Below, one piece after another: positions 12,413-23,775 of a stretch of DNA of 64,000 bases. Numbering within the stretch: position 1 is the stretch's first letter; every line of letters starts with the position of its first letter. Both the position numbers and the translations under genes were made by a program. The stretch is taken from NCBI GenBank assembly GCA_961205875.1, contig OY540812.1:33241098-33305097 (forward strand), read 5' to 3'. The stretch comes from Sialis fuliginosa. Its lineage: Eukaryota > Arthropoda > Insecta > Megaloptera > Sialidae. The notes beneath the pieces were generated by a model. It did no database searches and was not told where the DNA came from. It worked only from the letters and a program-made list of their open reading frames with translations.

Positions 12413-12523
12413 CCAATTAAATTAATCCACTGTAAATTACGCAAATGATGCAACGCAGCAAACGGTATCTCGTCTAGTCTGTTGTATGCAAGGTCTAGAG
12501 ATGTCAAAGAGCTTGACATCGAG
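12413..12523 (-). CDS. LRR protein (chaoptin/artichoke-like), coding exon 3
   Basis: This small 111-bp exon starts after a long T run and AG (TTTTTTTTAG|C) and ends at ATTGG|GTACGT. With the preceding AG it makes a serine codon, then encodes SMSSSLTSLDLAYNRLDEIP and one further half-unit ending WINLI. The last GG completes a glycine with exon 4, giving 'NLI-G-NQI', a textbook LRR core. It carries about one and a half LRR units. The splice therefore falls inside a repeat, as is usual for this family. The 5.9-kb intron 2 upstream is full of transposons. Confidence 0.85.
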
Positions 12524-12878
12524 CTAAAAAAAATCAAATGAATAATATCTTCTAATTAAAAAAAAGTAAATGACACACAGTAAATAAGATGTATTTTTCA
12601 CAACTGGTCTTTCTTGTACCTGAAAATTTTTTGTCATAAGATTGTAAATAATTTAATTATATTCAATTAAAACCATATATTTTTATATATAAATAATTAA
12701 ACATAAATATCATTGTGTGAAATTAGGTTATTTATCGTTTAAACTTCATAAAATATTTTATAAATTTATTATTTGTTTTTTACCATATTTATAAATTTTT
12801 CGTATTTTAAAAGTAATATTGGATATGATTAAAAAAATGTGTGAAATAATCTTAGTTAATTTATATAATTTGTATAGT

Positions 12879-13585
12879 ATACAAGCTGAACCCTTTTAGC
12901 TTTTATGACACTACATGAAAAAATTAGAAATTTTTGTTTGAAATATTTTTTCTTAAAAATGCAACCAGTCACAGTTAATTCAGTTTCCGAAAAACCACAA
13001 TATCCTAACCTCGCAGCACATTTATTTTGCGAAATGATAAAATTGAATACCGTCGACATTATTATTACCCGATATACACTATAATGAGGTTGCCGATCGG
13101 ATTGACTCTGAAAAGGGCCGACGGATGTTTAAATATCTAATTACTTGTCGACTAATCATAAAATAAATATATAAAGTATCAAAATCACTATAACTGGTTT
13201 ACAACATAATTCTACTGAATTTTGAATTTCAATAAAAAAATTTAAATGTAATTATTAATGACATTAGAAATTAAAAAGTTTTTGACATAAAGTAAATAAT
13301 AATCGGTCTATTTCAAAGAAAATAGATATGCAAAATCTATAGTGCATATCGTAGTGCATATCGAGTAATACAAATGTCCACGGTATTCAGTTTTATGTTC
13401 TCACAAAAATTGTGTGTCGCAAGTTGTGTGTTGCATTTTTAAGAAAAAATATTTCAAGTAAAACTTTTTCATGTAGTACATCGATGCCTCCAAACCGCGT
13501 AACTTTTGTATGAAATATTTTTCGACAGAACCTCGACATAAAAAGTTAAAAGGGGTGGACACATCTATAACGGGTCACCTGTATT
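12879..13585. mobile_element. Foldback element F4, ATACAGGTG-type end
   Basis: Inverted arms of roughly 180-200 bp are visible: GAATACCGTCGACATT and TGCATTTTTAAGAAAAAATA on one strand face their inverses. The right end reads, inward, AATACAGGTGACCC. Past the end it carries ATTTCATACAAAAGTTACG, the same sub-terminal syntax as F1-F3. The left end is eroded. Confidence 0.5.
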
Positions 13586-14350
13586 AAATATAATTATTTA
13601 TATTTAATTTTTATGAACGTTTTCCCATATACCTATACATGACGAACAAACAAATATGTACTTTAATTAATTTTCAATTAATATTAACTATAGAAAAAAA
13701 TCACATATATTTATTTATCATACATTAAAATATTCGTATAAATATTTAGAAAATGTGCTTCTGGCTGGCAGACGGAGAAGAGATTGATCCGCTTTCGATA
13801 GGGTCTTGAAGACAATAAACCAGGAATAGCACACCTGAATCCTTTCCGGTAACGATATAGAAAATAGTTATAGACTTTTCTGCCGAGAATACGAAAAATT
13901 TACTTAGATTATGATTATAGGGTTAACCTCTACGATTTTTTTATTTATTGTTTGTTTGTAATAAAATAGAGTCAAAATATATTAAAATACAAAATACTTC
14001 AAAATAAGGATCCGTAAATTGTGTAATTATCAATTATATCAAAAAATGTTTTAAAAAAATTCAATGGGAATTTCAGGCTCATTTGTTTTTTTTTGTTCGT
14101 AACTACGGTGCATAGGGAAAGGCAGAGTAATGAGGTAAGATGAAGTTCATGTACTTGTTAACTTTTCTTTATGTCTCCTCCGCATGTCGTTAATATGCTT
14201 ATTACCATGACAGTTGATGCACGCTTCGCCACGTAATGAGTAAAATACTATTTTCAATACATTTGATCTCATTTTGTATACCTACTATTCTTTATGTGTA
14301 ATCCAGCAGATTGATGTTATTATAGTAAATATTTTATACTTATGTTTAAA

Positions 14351-14848
14351 TAAAGGACTCCGCACTAAATCAATTGAATTTTGTTCCCGGCCAAATTTAC
14401 TGTAACTGTACTATGTGGTTCATTATGACCTCTAGATCAAAAATCAGAATAGACACGAGGTTCAAAAATCAATGGTTTTCGAGATACTGAGCTTCAAAAG
14501 TTCAATTTTTAGCTTTTTACAATTTTTGCATGCAAGTGAACGACAAAATCGGGTTTACATTTTTTTTTAAATCAGTATAGTTGTCAATTCAAAACTGCCA
14601 CAATTCAATACATCCACGCCCACATGTTTACAGTTATACGTATATTAAGATCGTAAACCCGATTTCGTCGTTCACTTGCATGCAAAAATCTATTGTGAAA
14701 AGCTAAAAATCGAACTTTTCAGTATCTAGAAAACCATTGATTTTTGGACCTTATGATTATTTTTATATTATTATTTATGAATAATATACTACAGTTTCAG
14801 CAAATTGGGCCGGGAACTAAATTCCATTGATTGGATGCGAGGTTCTTT
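14351..14848. mobile_element. Foldback element with AAAGGACTCCGCA-type ends
   Basis: The left arm (ATCAATTGAATTTTGTTCCC; CAAAAATCAATGGTTTTCGA; TTGCATGCAAGTGAACGA) is matched inversely by the right arm (TCGTTCACTTGCATGCAAA; AAAACCATTGATTTTTGGA; CCGGGAACTAAATTCCATTG), with a loop of about 100 bp around 14.6 kb. Confidence 0.65.
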
Positions 14849-15283
14849 GTTCATTTGGTATCTCAAAAGATTTTGTTTTGTAAACAAAAAAATATTTCTC
14901 AATGTTTTTTTGAGACAAGATTAGATACGCAATATTCCAAAATAAGAAAGGAAAAAAATGAAAATTACCAGCTTCTCAATCCAAAAAATTATATGTAAAA
15001 CATTTTTTACACGCTTTTAGGTGTACCAAAACGAAAAAAATAAGTATAGATTAAAACCGAGACTTGAACTGGAATTTATTTATAGTTCGGGTTCAAATAT
15101 AAATTTTGGTTTGGGTTCGGGTTCAAGTTTGTAATTGAAAGAAAGAAGATTGAATTATCTATCTACCGATTATCCATCAGAAGGTTCGGATGCAGATTAT
15201 GGTTCGTTGACTTTGAAATATAGCGGTTCGGTTCGGGTTTAGGTTAATGATAAATACAGGGTTTTTCGGGTTTCGGGTTCGGC

Positions 15284-15562
15284 TTCAATTAAAGTATTAT
15301 CGAAGTTATCACTGAAACAGATATAATATATTATATTGAATTTATTGTCCTAAAAGCTTGTCGCGTGCGAGAAGTTCATATAACAGGAATTAATTTTGTT
15401 TGATAGAGATTACAACTGCCTAAGTATCATACTTAGGAAAATACATACTTAAAATATGTATTTTTCTCTTCTATTCACGCGACAAGCTTTTAAGACAATA
15501 AATTCAATATATGTAATATATCATACCTGTTTCAGTGATAACTTCAATACTACTTTAATCGT
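15284..15562. mobile_element. Hairpin miniature element
   Basis: Arms of about 75 bp (GTTATCACTGAAACAGATAT and TAAAAGCTTGTCGCGTG on the left) are repeated inversely on the right. A second small palindrome, CCTAAGTATCATACTTAGG, sits at the centre. No coding capacity. Confidence 0.7.
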
Positions 15563-16510
15563 TAGTACACTTAAGATCTTGTTTTCAAAAAATATTTTTT
15601 ACATATAATTTTTTTTGAGCATTTTTAATAAAAGCTATGATATTTTTATGTCTCTGTAAAGAAAAAATATATGTATTTTCAACGGTGTAAATAATACTCT
15701 TTATTACCATATAGAAAAGTTTTAATGACATCGTAACTTTGAAGTAATAGAAGAAAATATAAGTATCTGCTGCTTCCTTTCAAGTTTAATTAATTTTTTT
15801 TTATATAATTGATTGTTACACAAATACATCAGTGGATCCTTTTGACTACAACGTATGTTTTATGAATGTATAAATATGTGCACAAAAATTAAAAATGAAA
15901 ATTGCAAATTGTTGTAATTCTTTATATGTTACATATAAGATATTTAAACTAAACAATATGTTTGTTAATTAAGATCAGTGAAAATAAATATTATGCTAAA
16001 CGAGAAATAACCTTTTTTATTTATATACAGTGTATCCCCGGATAGATGAAACAAGATGTGTAATGAACATAAAACTTCGAATTACAGACTGATATTTGGG
16101 GATCGAGTCCTGCTTGATATACATTAAGGTATACCAATAATAAGTCCATTCGGTCCTCTACAGAGTGTTTTATAAACAAAATTGTAAAATAAACAAAAAC
16201 AAACTATATTTTTCAAATTATGAAAAAATCCACGAAGAAAGTTTGTTTAGAATGCAATTTTTCAATAATTTAAGTAGATATTTTATTGTTGGTTGTTGTT
16301 TTTATTGTATCGTTCAAAATAAAATGAAATTTATTTAATTTGTTTCATTTTAACTCAATTAAATTAATTTTTGAAATTGGGTACGAAGTGCCAAAATTAT
16401 ATTTTAAACAACTTTTCTCAGTATTTTTTTTCAGTTTTTGAAAAATAAAGGTGCTTTATATATTCTTGGTAATTTTTTCAACTTTACTTATAAAATACCC
16501 TGTGAAGAGG

Positions 16511-17489
16511 TTTATGAATATTTGACGAGACCATTGTATTTTTATGTATTTTGACGGCCTGAATCCGAATCTGAGGTCCGTTGACCTTGGTTAGCTCAGT
16601 TTCAAGGTCATTTTAAGGTCAAATGTTTTAAAATCGCTAAATGATTCTGGTAAAAGGTGATATATAGGTTTTTCTGGTCGCTGATTCTGAATTTGACATC
16701 CGTTGACCTCTATGAGGTCAGGTTAAAGGTCATTTCAAGGTCAAAGTGGGAAAACTCGATCGAAACAGTACATATAGGTTTGAACCTGACCTTGTAGAGG
16801 TCAACGGACGTCAAATTCAGAATCAGCGACCAAAGAAACCTATATACCACCATTTACTAGATTCATTTAGCGATTTTTAAAAATTTGACCTTGAAATAAC
16901 CTTGAAACTGACATTGTAGGGGTCAACGGACTTTAAATTTTAATACAGCGACCCCAAAAACCTATATGTACTGTTTTGTCAGAATTTTCGAGTGTTATTT
17001 CCCACTTTGACCTTCAAATGACCTTAAACCTGACCTCACAGAGGTCAACGGACGTTAAATTCAGAATCAGCGACCAGAGAAACCTATATACACATTTTAC
17101 CAGAATCATTTAGCGATTTGTAAAAATAAAAATTTGACCTTGAAATAACTTTGAAACTGAGATTGTAGGAGTCTACAGACCTTAAATTTTAATTCAGCAA
17201 CCCCAAAAATCTAAATGTACTGTTTTTTCAGAATTTTCGAGCGGTTTTTCCTACTTTGACCCTGAAATGACATTAAACCTGACCTCGTAGAGGTCAACGG
17301 ATGACAAATTTAGATTCAGCGACCAGAAAAACCTATATATCACCTTTTACCAGAATCATTTAGCGATTTTTAAAAATTTGACCTTAAAATGACCTTGAAA
17401 CTGAGCTAACCAAGGTAAACGGACCTCAGATTCGGATTCAGGACGTCAAAATACATAAGGATACAATGGTCTCGTCAAATATTCATAAA
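16511..17489. mobile_element. Foldback element with internal tandem units
   Basis: The ends TTTATGAATATTTGACGAGA and TCTCGTCAAATATTCATAAA are inverse. Inside, units of about 245 bp recur (near 16.80, 17.04 and 17.29 kb on one face). Each contains AGAGGTCAACGGA, TTCAGAATCAGCGACCA, AACCTATATA, CATTTAGCGATTT and GACCTTGAAATGACCTT. The left part carries the same unit inverted. The GACCTTGA motif occurs more than ten times in both orientations. Confidence 0.7.
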
Positions 17490-17612
17490 CTTTTTTTTTT
17501 TTGTAAACCTGTGTAATAGTGTGTAATCAATCATTGACAACCTTATTGTACGATTTTGAGTTGAGTATATTACTGAAAAAAACTGTAGTTTCAGTCTGGA
17601 ACTATTAGACTC

Positions 17613-17640
17613 CTGATGAGGACTTGTGAAGAAGAAAACA
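17613..17640 (+). other. Degenerate hammerhead-like motif
   Basis: The sequence CTGATGA, G, GACTT, GTG, AAGAA, GAAAAC keeps the hammerhead order (CUGAUGA, stem, GAAA) seen more cleanly at 1512-1540, with one side of stem II decayed. It sits just outside the foldback ending at 17489, in AT-rich sequence that could be a retroelement tail. Confidence 0.3.
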
Positions 17641-17821
17641 TGTGTCGTGTTAAATTGTGGTTACGTTGTTTAAGCTACGAATTATTTCTGTCATCAAAGT
17701 TGAAAACATTTTTTTAAATTACATTGAAATTATTGGTAGATACGTTGATGTGGAATAATAAAAATATCTAATAATTTTGTATACATTTGATTCGAAGACA
17801 AATTTTTTATACTACAATAGG

Positions 17822-18245
17822 CAGCGGCGCACCCAGAAAAAATATCGGGGTGGACGAGTTAATTATTTTTTAAAATTATATAGAACCATATATATGCACA
17901 ACTATACATTCATATAGATATTGATTTTTTTTTCAATAACCCATCCTGAAATTTCGATGGGACAAAGGAGAAAAATATTTTTTTGGTCGTCACATCGAGG
18001 CTCATAACTTTGTAAATTTTTAATATTTTTCAATAAAAATTGGAATTGAATAAGTTGAATACATACTTAATAAAATGTCCTCTACCTGATTCTTAAATAA
18101 TTAGTTATACCTATGAAAAAATTCCCAAAATTTGACAATTTTTTGACCCGTCACAATGACATTCCTCCATAAATTAAATAATGATGTAAATTAACAAATT
18201 CGTGGGGGGGGGTCTGACCCCCAATCCCCCATGGATGCGCCACTG
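17822..18245. mobile_element. hAT-like miniature element 2
   Basis: The ends CAGCGGCGCACCCAG and ATGGATGCGCCACTG are imperfect inverses. The flanking 8-mers ACAATAGG (17814-17821) and AAAGTAGG (18246-18253) agree at six of eight bases, as expected for an aged hAT duplication. A G/C-run hairpin (GGGGGGTCTGACCCCC) lies near the right end. Confidence 0.65.
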
Positions 18246-18439
18246 AAAGTAGGTACATATTATTGTATTATAATTTTATTAAATGAGTTAGATATGAAGC
18301 AGAGCATGATCGGCGCTGGAGCAGAAATGGTTTATATCGAAATGAGAGAATTTAACAATTGGACTGCTTCAAATCCCTGATATGTATAGACATTTTGTAC
18401 TTGAACAGTAATTATGCCAATAATATGTTAATGACTAAC

Positions 18440-18584
18440 CTAAAGGCACGATCGTCGATGTGTTTGATTGAATTGCCCATAAGCCGGAGTGACTCGACGC
18501 GGGATCTCGCCAGCGGTTCGGACTCCACAACCGCCAATCCGGAGCCGGCGATGTCGACTTGCGCTATCCGTCCGTGCGGTAAAT
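18440..18584 (-). CDS. LRR protein (chaoptin/artichoke-like), coding exon 2
   Basis: The exon encodes 47 whole codons after the split aspartate codon shared with exon 1 (G|AT) and ends with AG of the next codon. It begins after ATTATAACAG and ends at GCCTTTAG|GTTAGT. The residues LPHGRIAQVDIAGSGL follow the cap, and 'VESLRLMGNSIKHIDDRAF' is the first recognisable LRR unit (LxLxxNxIxxIxxxAF). Base composition is clearly richer in G and C than the surrounding intron. Intron 1, between this exon and exon 1, is 530 bp. The frame is kept exactly across both junctions, which is strong support for the model. Confidence 0.85.
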
Positions 18585-19114
18585 CTGTTATAATCAATTA
18601 ACACATTCAATGCGAACAAATTATTCAGAACATTCGTTTGCTATTTAATAACTATAAATTATTTACAAATTAACATTTAATTGTTACCTCCTATTAATCA
18701 AATAATACGAAGCAATAACATCTATTTTATATTAAAATTAAATTAAAATCTCCTTTTATGCTCCATTGTTTTATACTAGGTACTCTGAACAACAAAATTA
18801 AAATAGAGACTAAAGTAAGAAACATGTGCACAAAAAATTGATGCAATAATTTTTAAACAAAAAAAATAGATGAAACAATAAGAAACATTAAAAGTTCGAT
18901 TATATTTAAAAATATTTGAAAAATAATTATTTGAAGTAGGTGTTGCAATGGTAGTATCCAAGTTAACTAAAAATTGATGACTTTTAACAATAGAATTGCG
19001 CAAAGTTGCTATTATACATATGTATATAAATTTCTTTAAAGATGTAACACTTAATGTTAATTGAGAACATCGACTGTACTTAAGTAACACAGCACTTAGC
19101 TGTGATAAGATTAC

Positions 19115-19292
19115 CTGGCAACACAGCTAGAGGTATGTCCAGACAGACAATATCCCTAGTGGAGTCGTGCATACCTCCACCACCCCACTGGCATGAGCAC
19201 ATCGAGTTGAACGAGCACGGGTTTGATGCTTGTCGCGAGTTTGTCATCACGCTTAATACAACCAGAACGCCACTAAGAGTTGCCCGAGCCAT
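19115..19292 (-). CDS. LRR cell-surface protein (chaoptin/artichoke-like), coding exon 1: signal peptide and N-terminal cap
   Basis: The exon encodes residues 1-59 and the first base of codon 60. Residues 1-22 look like a signal peptide: a basic start, a hydrophobic core (GVLVVLSVM), then a small-residue end before SNPC. Cysteines 26, 32, 34 and 50 have the C-x5-C-x-C-x15-C spacing of an LRR N-terminal cap. The text around 'NPCSFNSMCSC' and 'LDIPLAVLP' resembles the start of insect chaoptin. The exon ends CCAG|GTAATC (donor). The ATG at 19292 directly follows a TTATTTGTTGCAG acceptor, which suggests an untranslated upstream exon further right. An in-frame ATG 27 bp upstream (19319) would add nine hydrophobic residues if that acceptor is not used. 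The splice is judged by eye. Family membership is more certain than the exact orthologue. Confidence 0.82.
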
Positions 19293-19338
19293 CTGCAACA
19301 AATAAATAACACAAAACATTTAAAATATTGACGTGAAT

Positions 19339-19878
19339 TTAACGTCTAATATATTTATGGGTGGACATTTCAAAAACTTGATGTAACGCGCTGAGATCAG
19401 TTTGCGCGTTAGAGAAAATTTATAATCAGTGTATCTCGACACTCTGAGCAGTTACCACGCGGGTTTTTGGTCTCAAACTATAGATCTCAAATAGATCTAC
19501 GAGACATTTAAGTAAAAATCGAAACATTTAACCAGTTTTAATGAGTGAAAACTTCATACTATAAAAAACAACAACAAAAATTAAATTTCGCATTTCACGA
19601 TTTTGATTGTAAATATTAATTAATTGAATTGAAAAAAAAACACTATACGAATATATTCTATATATATTCTATAAGCGGTAACGTTTTTAATTTTTTGATT
19701 AAAGCTTTTTAAATTGAATAAAAAAATAAAAAGTAAATTTCGTACTTCCACAATTTTTGTTTGTTTGTAAATATTAGTTATTATGCCATACTATTCTGAG
19801 TTTTATTTTATTTAACCCCACTGCTACGTATTCACGTCATTCCCTCGACTGTGCATCTCGACACAGTCATACCTACTT
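19339..19878. repeat. Dispersed repeat B, copy 1
   Basis: Landmarks are TAACGCGCTGAGATCAGT, ACATTTAACCAGTTTTAATG, AACCCCACTGCTACGTATTC and CGACTGTGCATC. Other copies lie at 25810-26475 and 49549-50782 (interrupted). Partial copies lie at 38990-39095 and, inverted, at 57640-57725. This copy lies directly upstream of the first LRR coding exon, so any untranslated 5' exon must be beyond it. Confidence 0.7.
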
Positions 19879-20908
19879 TTTAGGTTTCCGTAGAAAACTA
19901 GGAAACCTTATGTCCATGCTCAAAAATTTTAAGCCGATTAAGATGAAATTTGGTATACGGACGAAGACTGATAACACAAAAACAGAAATGTTAAGATTTT
20001 GGAAAAAAATTTTTTTTTGGACTGAAAAGTGAACTCACATTTTTTTTCACCTACTCCATTGAGTCATTAGATAGGTCTCCTAAAATGTAATAAAAAATGT
20101 TATATGACATTTTGATTTTAACCCTTCAGTCACGATATATTTGCATTTAAATGTCGCTATCAGAGCGATTTAGATAATTTCTAAACTATCTATTCAAAAA
20201 ATCTATAAAAAAAATCCAGAATGTAGCTTTTAGTTAGTACTTTCAATGAAAATTATAACGAACACTGTAGCTAAAATAGTTTATAAAAAAAATTGAAATA
20301 ACTCTTCTTTATAAATCGTAACGGCAGTTTTTTATTTTATTTAGTTTATGGTAATAAAATTAATCTATTGATTGTGATGTTGTCAACTCATAAAATATAT
20401 AATTAAACTAATTAATTTACAAAATATACAAAACGGTGTTTATTCATTTGTAATATGTATATTGAATACCTACTATAAATAAACACCGTAATCCCAGTAC
20501 TTATCTAACAATATCAAATAAAAATATTGAATATTCATCCCTACTATCGATTGAGATTAACCGAACTAACGAGGGTTTAATATATTTATTATCAGGTACC
20601 CACAAAAGTTCGTGCCGTTTTCGAGTAATTAATATTTGTTAAATTTATTTTCACAAAATAAACCCAGATGAAGCTCACCTAAAAACATAAGCTTTACATG
20701 TAATAGCGAGTCAATTAGCATAAAAACTTGGTTAATCGCGTTTATAAAAACGAGAGAAATGTAAACATACAGAATACAGGCGTTTCTACCATTTTTACTT
20801 GACAAGTTCAAACTGAGCTCTAATGCCTAGAAGCATTACGGTATATAAGAATAATATATACCTAACGAAATAATAAATACACTGGTAGAGAGAGTTTTTA
20901 ATAAATTA

Positions 20909-21905
20909 CTCTGGTTAACAACCATTTTGCTGCACGGTAGACAACTTTTTTGGGGTAATTTGGGCAAGCTGAATTCAAAAATGAATATCATTTTGCTCAA
21001 TCAGTTTTTGTTTTCGCGATATTGCAATAAAAAAAAAGTTTATTTCGATAAGCAAACATTCAAATTCGTATATATATATTTTTAAATCAAATAGTTCAAC
21101 CAAAGATCATTCGTAATGTAGCTAATTGAACTAAAAACCTTGAATTATACACATTCATAAAGTTATTCTCTTCAAAAATAATGTTTTAAACGATTCAAAA
21201 TATAATTTTTTTAGCCAAAATTCGGCAATTTTCAAAATTCAAAGTGCTGTTACAGAAACAATTTTTGTCTAATTTTAATGCAATTTACAAAGTTTGTAGC
21301 TTTATCTATTTTCTTTATTGTGTTAAAATTTTAACGTAATCAAATAAAATTTGGCATAATGGTACTAAAATCAACCGCGCATGTCAATAATAATACGGTT
21401 ATTTCCGCTCTTGATGTATGTATGACTCGTTAAATAAATTTTGTAAACAGAGTAATGAATTAAAATATATATTTACTCTCGAGTTTCAAAACGAAAAACA
21501 ATGACACTGTTTTGAAAAATCAGAAAAAAAAACTATACAAAATGTGCCAATAAATTTTTTATAAAAAAAAATGTCACAAAGTAGTACCATTTCGCCAAAT
21601 TTCATTCGATTACGTTAAAATTATAATACATTAAAGAAGATAGATAATGCTACAAAATTAGTAAATTGCATTAAAATTGGACAATTGTTTGTGTAACAGC
21701 AATTTGAATTTTGAAAATTGCCGAATTTATAAAAAAATTTGTTTGTTTAAAACATGATTTTCGAAAAATACATAAACGAATTTGAATGTTTGCATATCTA
21801 AAAAAAATGTTTTTTGCGATATATAGAATTGGGCAAAATAATGGTCATTTTTGAATTCATATAAGTTGTTGTCTACCCTGTAGCAAAATGGCTGCTGGCC
21901 AGTGT
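20909..21905. mobile_element. Foldback element with CCATTTTGCTGCAC-type ends
   Basis: Nearly the entire 1-kb block folds back. AACCATTTTGCTGCACGGTA at the left faces TACCCTGTAGCAAAATGGCT at the right. Further in, AAACATTCAAATTCGTATA faces ACGAATTTGAATGTTTGC, and AATTTTAATGCAATTTAC faces its inverse. The loop is near 21.4 kb. No coding frame. Confidence 0.7.
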
Positions 21906-22246
21906 TATAGGACCATTGTTCTAATTAGGTAAGTTGTTTTCATAAGATATCTCACTCTTAGACTTACGCCTTATTTTCGACATAGGGCCTCATTAGGAGT
22001 GATTGGGGAATACATAATATAGACATACCCCTCGTTTCCTTCTGAGGACCTCATGCAACTTTAGATTTCCGATTTACCCTATGAACAATTCTAGTCAGAT
22101 AGGTTAGAGGTTGCCTATCTCCAAAATAATATATTCCATAATACTTTGCACAATGAAACATGAAGCTATCAATTTTAGAACAAAAAGTTTTTATCTGTAT
22201 TTTGTCTTGATGATCCCTAACTACGTCTGAATTATATACATACAGC

Positions 22247-22400
22247 ATTGACTGCGAATCTGACTCAAAAACAGAGCCGTGTCAAAAGAAAGAGATAGAA
22301 ATGATTTGGGATATACTTGTCCTTATTTAAACATGAGTAACTTTCATTCTTCTTAGAAAAAGAGATAGATATATCCCAAACGCAACTGTATCTCTCTCAC
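22247..22400. repeat. Dispersed repeat C, copy 1
   Basis: It matches 38570-38700 in the same orientation (ACAGAGCCGTGTCAAAAGAA, then ATATACTTGTCCTT). Function unknown. Confidence 0.55.
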
Positions 22401-22463
22401 TGTTTTGAAGAAATATTACATCAATATGCTAGTACAGAATGCGCGATCCATACTCTAAGTAGA

Positions 22464-22630
22464 TGGTCTGAATACCAAAATTAAATGCACCTCATAATTT
22501 AAATAATAAAATTTGTGAATCAGAGATATTGACAAAATAATAATTACTCAATTATTATTTTGTCAATATAGATCATTCACAAATATAATTATTTAATTTA
22601 TGAGGTGCATTTAATTTGGTATTCAGACCA
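22464..22630. mobile_element. Perfect-arm hairpin element with TAGA duplication
   Basis: The 167-bp element starts TGGTCTGAATACCAAA and ends TTTGGTATTCAGACCA. Its arms of about 75 bp are nearly identical and meet at a short AT-rich loop. TAGA flanks both sides (22460-22463, 22631-22634), a plausible 4-bp target duplication. Few differences between the arms suggest a young insertion. Confidence 0.75.
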
Positions 22631-23220
22631 TAGATACAGAGCATGAACCGCGCATTCAGATTTTTCTGAGCACCTTATAAAAAACCGACACTTGCATATT
22701 ATTCAGGCGGTAACGTTCAGTGTTAACGTAACATTTAATTTATTTCATACAAAAAATCCCTCTTCCAGTTTCGCAAATTCTCGATTGTAGTGAAAACAGT
22801 TGAACCGGATTACGAACAGATTAAAAACCACGAATTAGTTTGTTACAATGGCCCTCCATTAAGCGGTGGTTTTAAAGGCCAGCTCTCGTACAATCAATGC
22901 TTTTAATATATCATTTATTCACAGTAACATTTACAAAAAAAAGGTTTATTTTTCCATTTTCAAATAAATGAACTATATACATAATAATCTAAACAAAGAG
23001 AATAGTTAATATTATTTTAATCTAATTCATCACTTTAGTCAAAAAGTAAAAATAGCTTTTATGCACTGTTGCATTTCAGAGATTTTGAAAATCAATTACT
23101 ATAAGCGATGTCTATCTGTCTGTTTTTTGTTACCATTGAATTTCAATGCAGGAAATATAATTGCTTTATGTCATTTAATCTGTCTTCCGAATCTACTGTA
23201 AGTATATACAATATACATCC

Positions 23221-23595
23221 ATACTAATATTATGAATGCGAAAGTGTGTCTGTCTCTCTGTCCGTTTGTTACCTTATCACGGTTAAACCGCTTTACCGAT
23301 CTTGATGATATTTGGCAGTGAGGTAGCTTGCATCCCGAGGAAGGTCATAGGCTACTTTATATCTCGAAAATTCAACCCCTAAGGAATTGCAAGGGGGTGG
23401 AATTAAAAAAAAAAATAGTAATTAATATTTTACCCCCCGATACATATGAAGAGTTTTAATTGGTTTTTTCAATCCGACGGGAAAAATACCAATAGCAGTC
23501 GAGATATTTACGATTTTGCATAATGAATGGAAAAAAATATTATGGGGATGGGGGTTTCGAAATCCACGCGAGCGAAGCCGCGGGTAGCAATTAGT
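23221..23595. repeat. Dispersed insect repeat ending CGAAGCCGCGGGTA
   Basis: The block runs from ATACTAATATTATGAATGCG through GTGTCTGTCTCTCTGTCCG and TTGATGATATTTGGCA to ACGCGAGCGAAGCCGCGGGT. This layout is common in many insect genomes and has been linked to non-autonomous Helitron- or SINE-like families. I cannot decide which. Similar tails occur at 31.20, 44.92 and 60.39 kb. Confidence 0.55.
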
Positions 23596-23775
23596 ATATA
23601 ATAAAACGACCAAGTGCGTGTTGGGCACTCACATGATAAGGTTAGGTTAGGTTATTTCAAAATGCATCAATGACACACTGTTAAATTTGACCAACGGTTA
23701 CTACAACACTTCTAATTGTCCCCATGTTAAATTTCCTATGTCTTAATCAACTTGGAATACACTGTATAAAAACAT

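Larger units (their letters stand above)
12524..18439 (-). other. Intron 2 of the LRR gene, loaded with transposons
   Basis: This 5.9-kb intron (GTTAGT..TTTTTTTTAG on the minus strand) contains no exon that I can see. It holds two foldback elements (about 12.88-13.58 and 14.35-14.85 kb), a hairpin element (15.28-15.56 kb), a GGTTCG-rich stretch (15.06-15.28 kb), a foldback with internal tandem units (16.51-17.49 kb), a hammerhead-like motif (17.61 kb) and a hAT-like miniature element (17.82-18.25 kb). The stretches 13586-14350, 15563-16510 and 18254-18439 are plain AT-rich sequence. Confidence 0.7.

Noticed and set aside
23636..23655. TTAGG-type telomeric repeats
   Set aside because: Only two or three GGTTA units are present, far short of a telomeric array.
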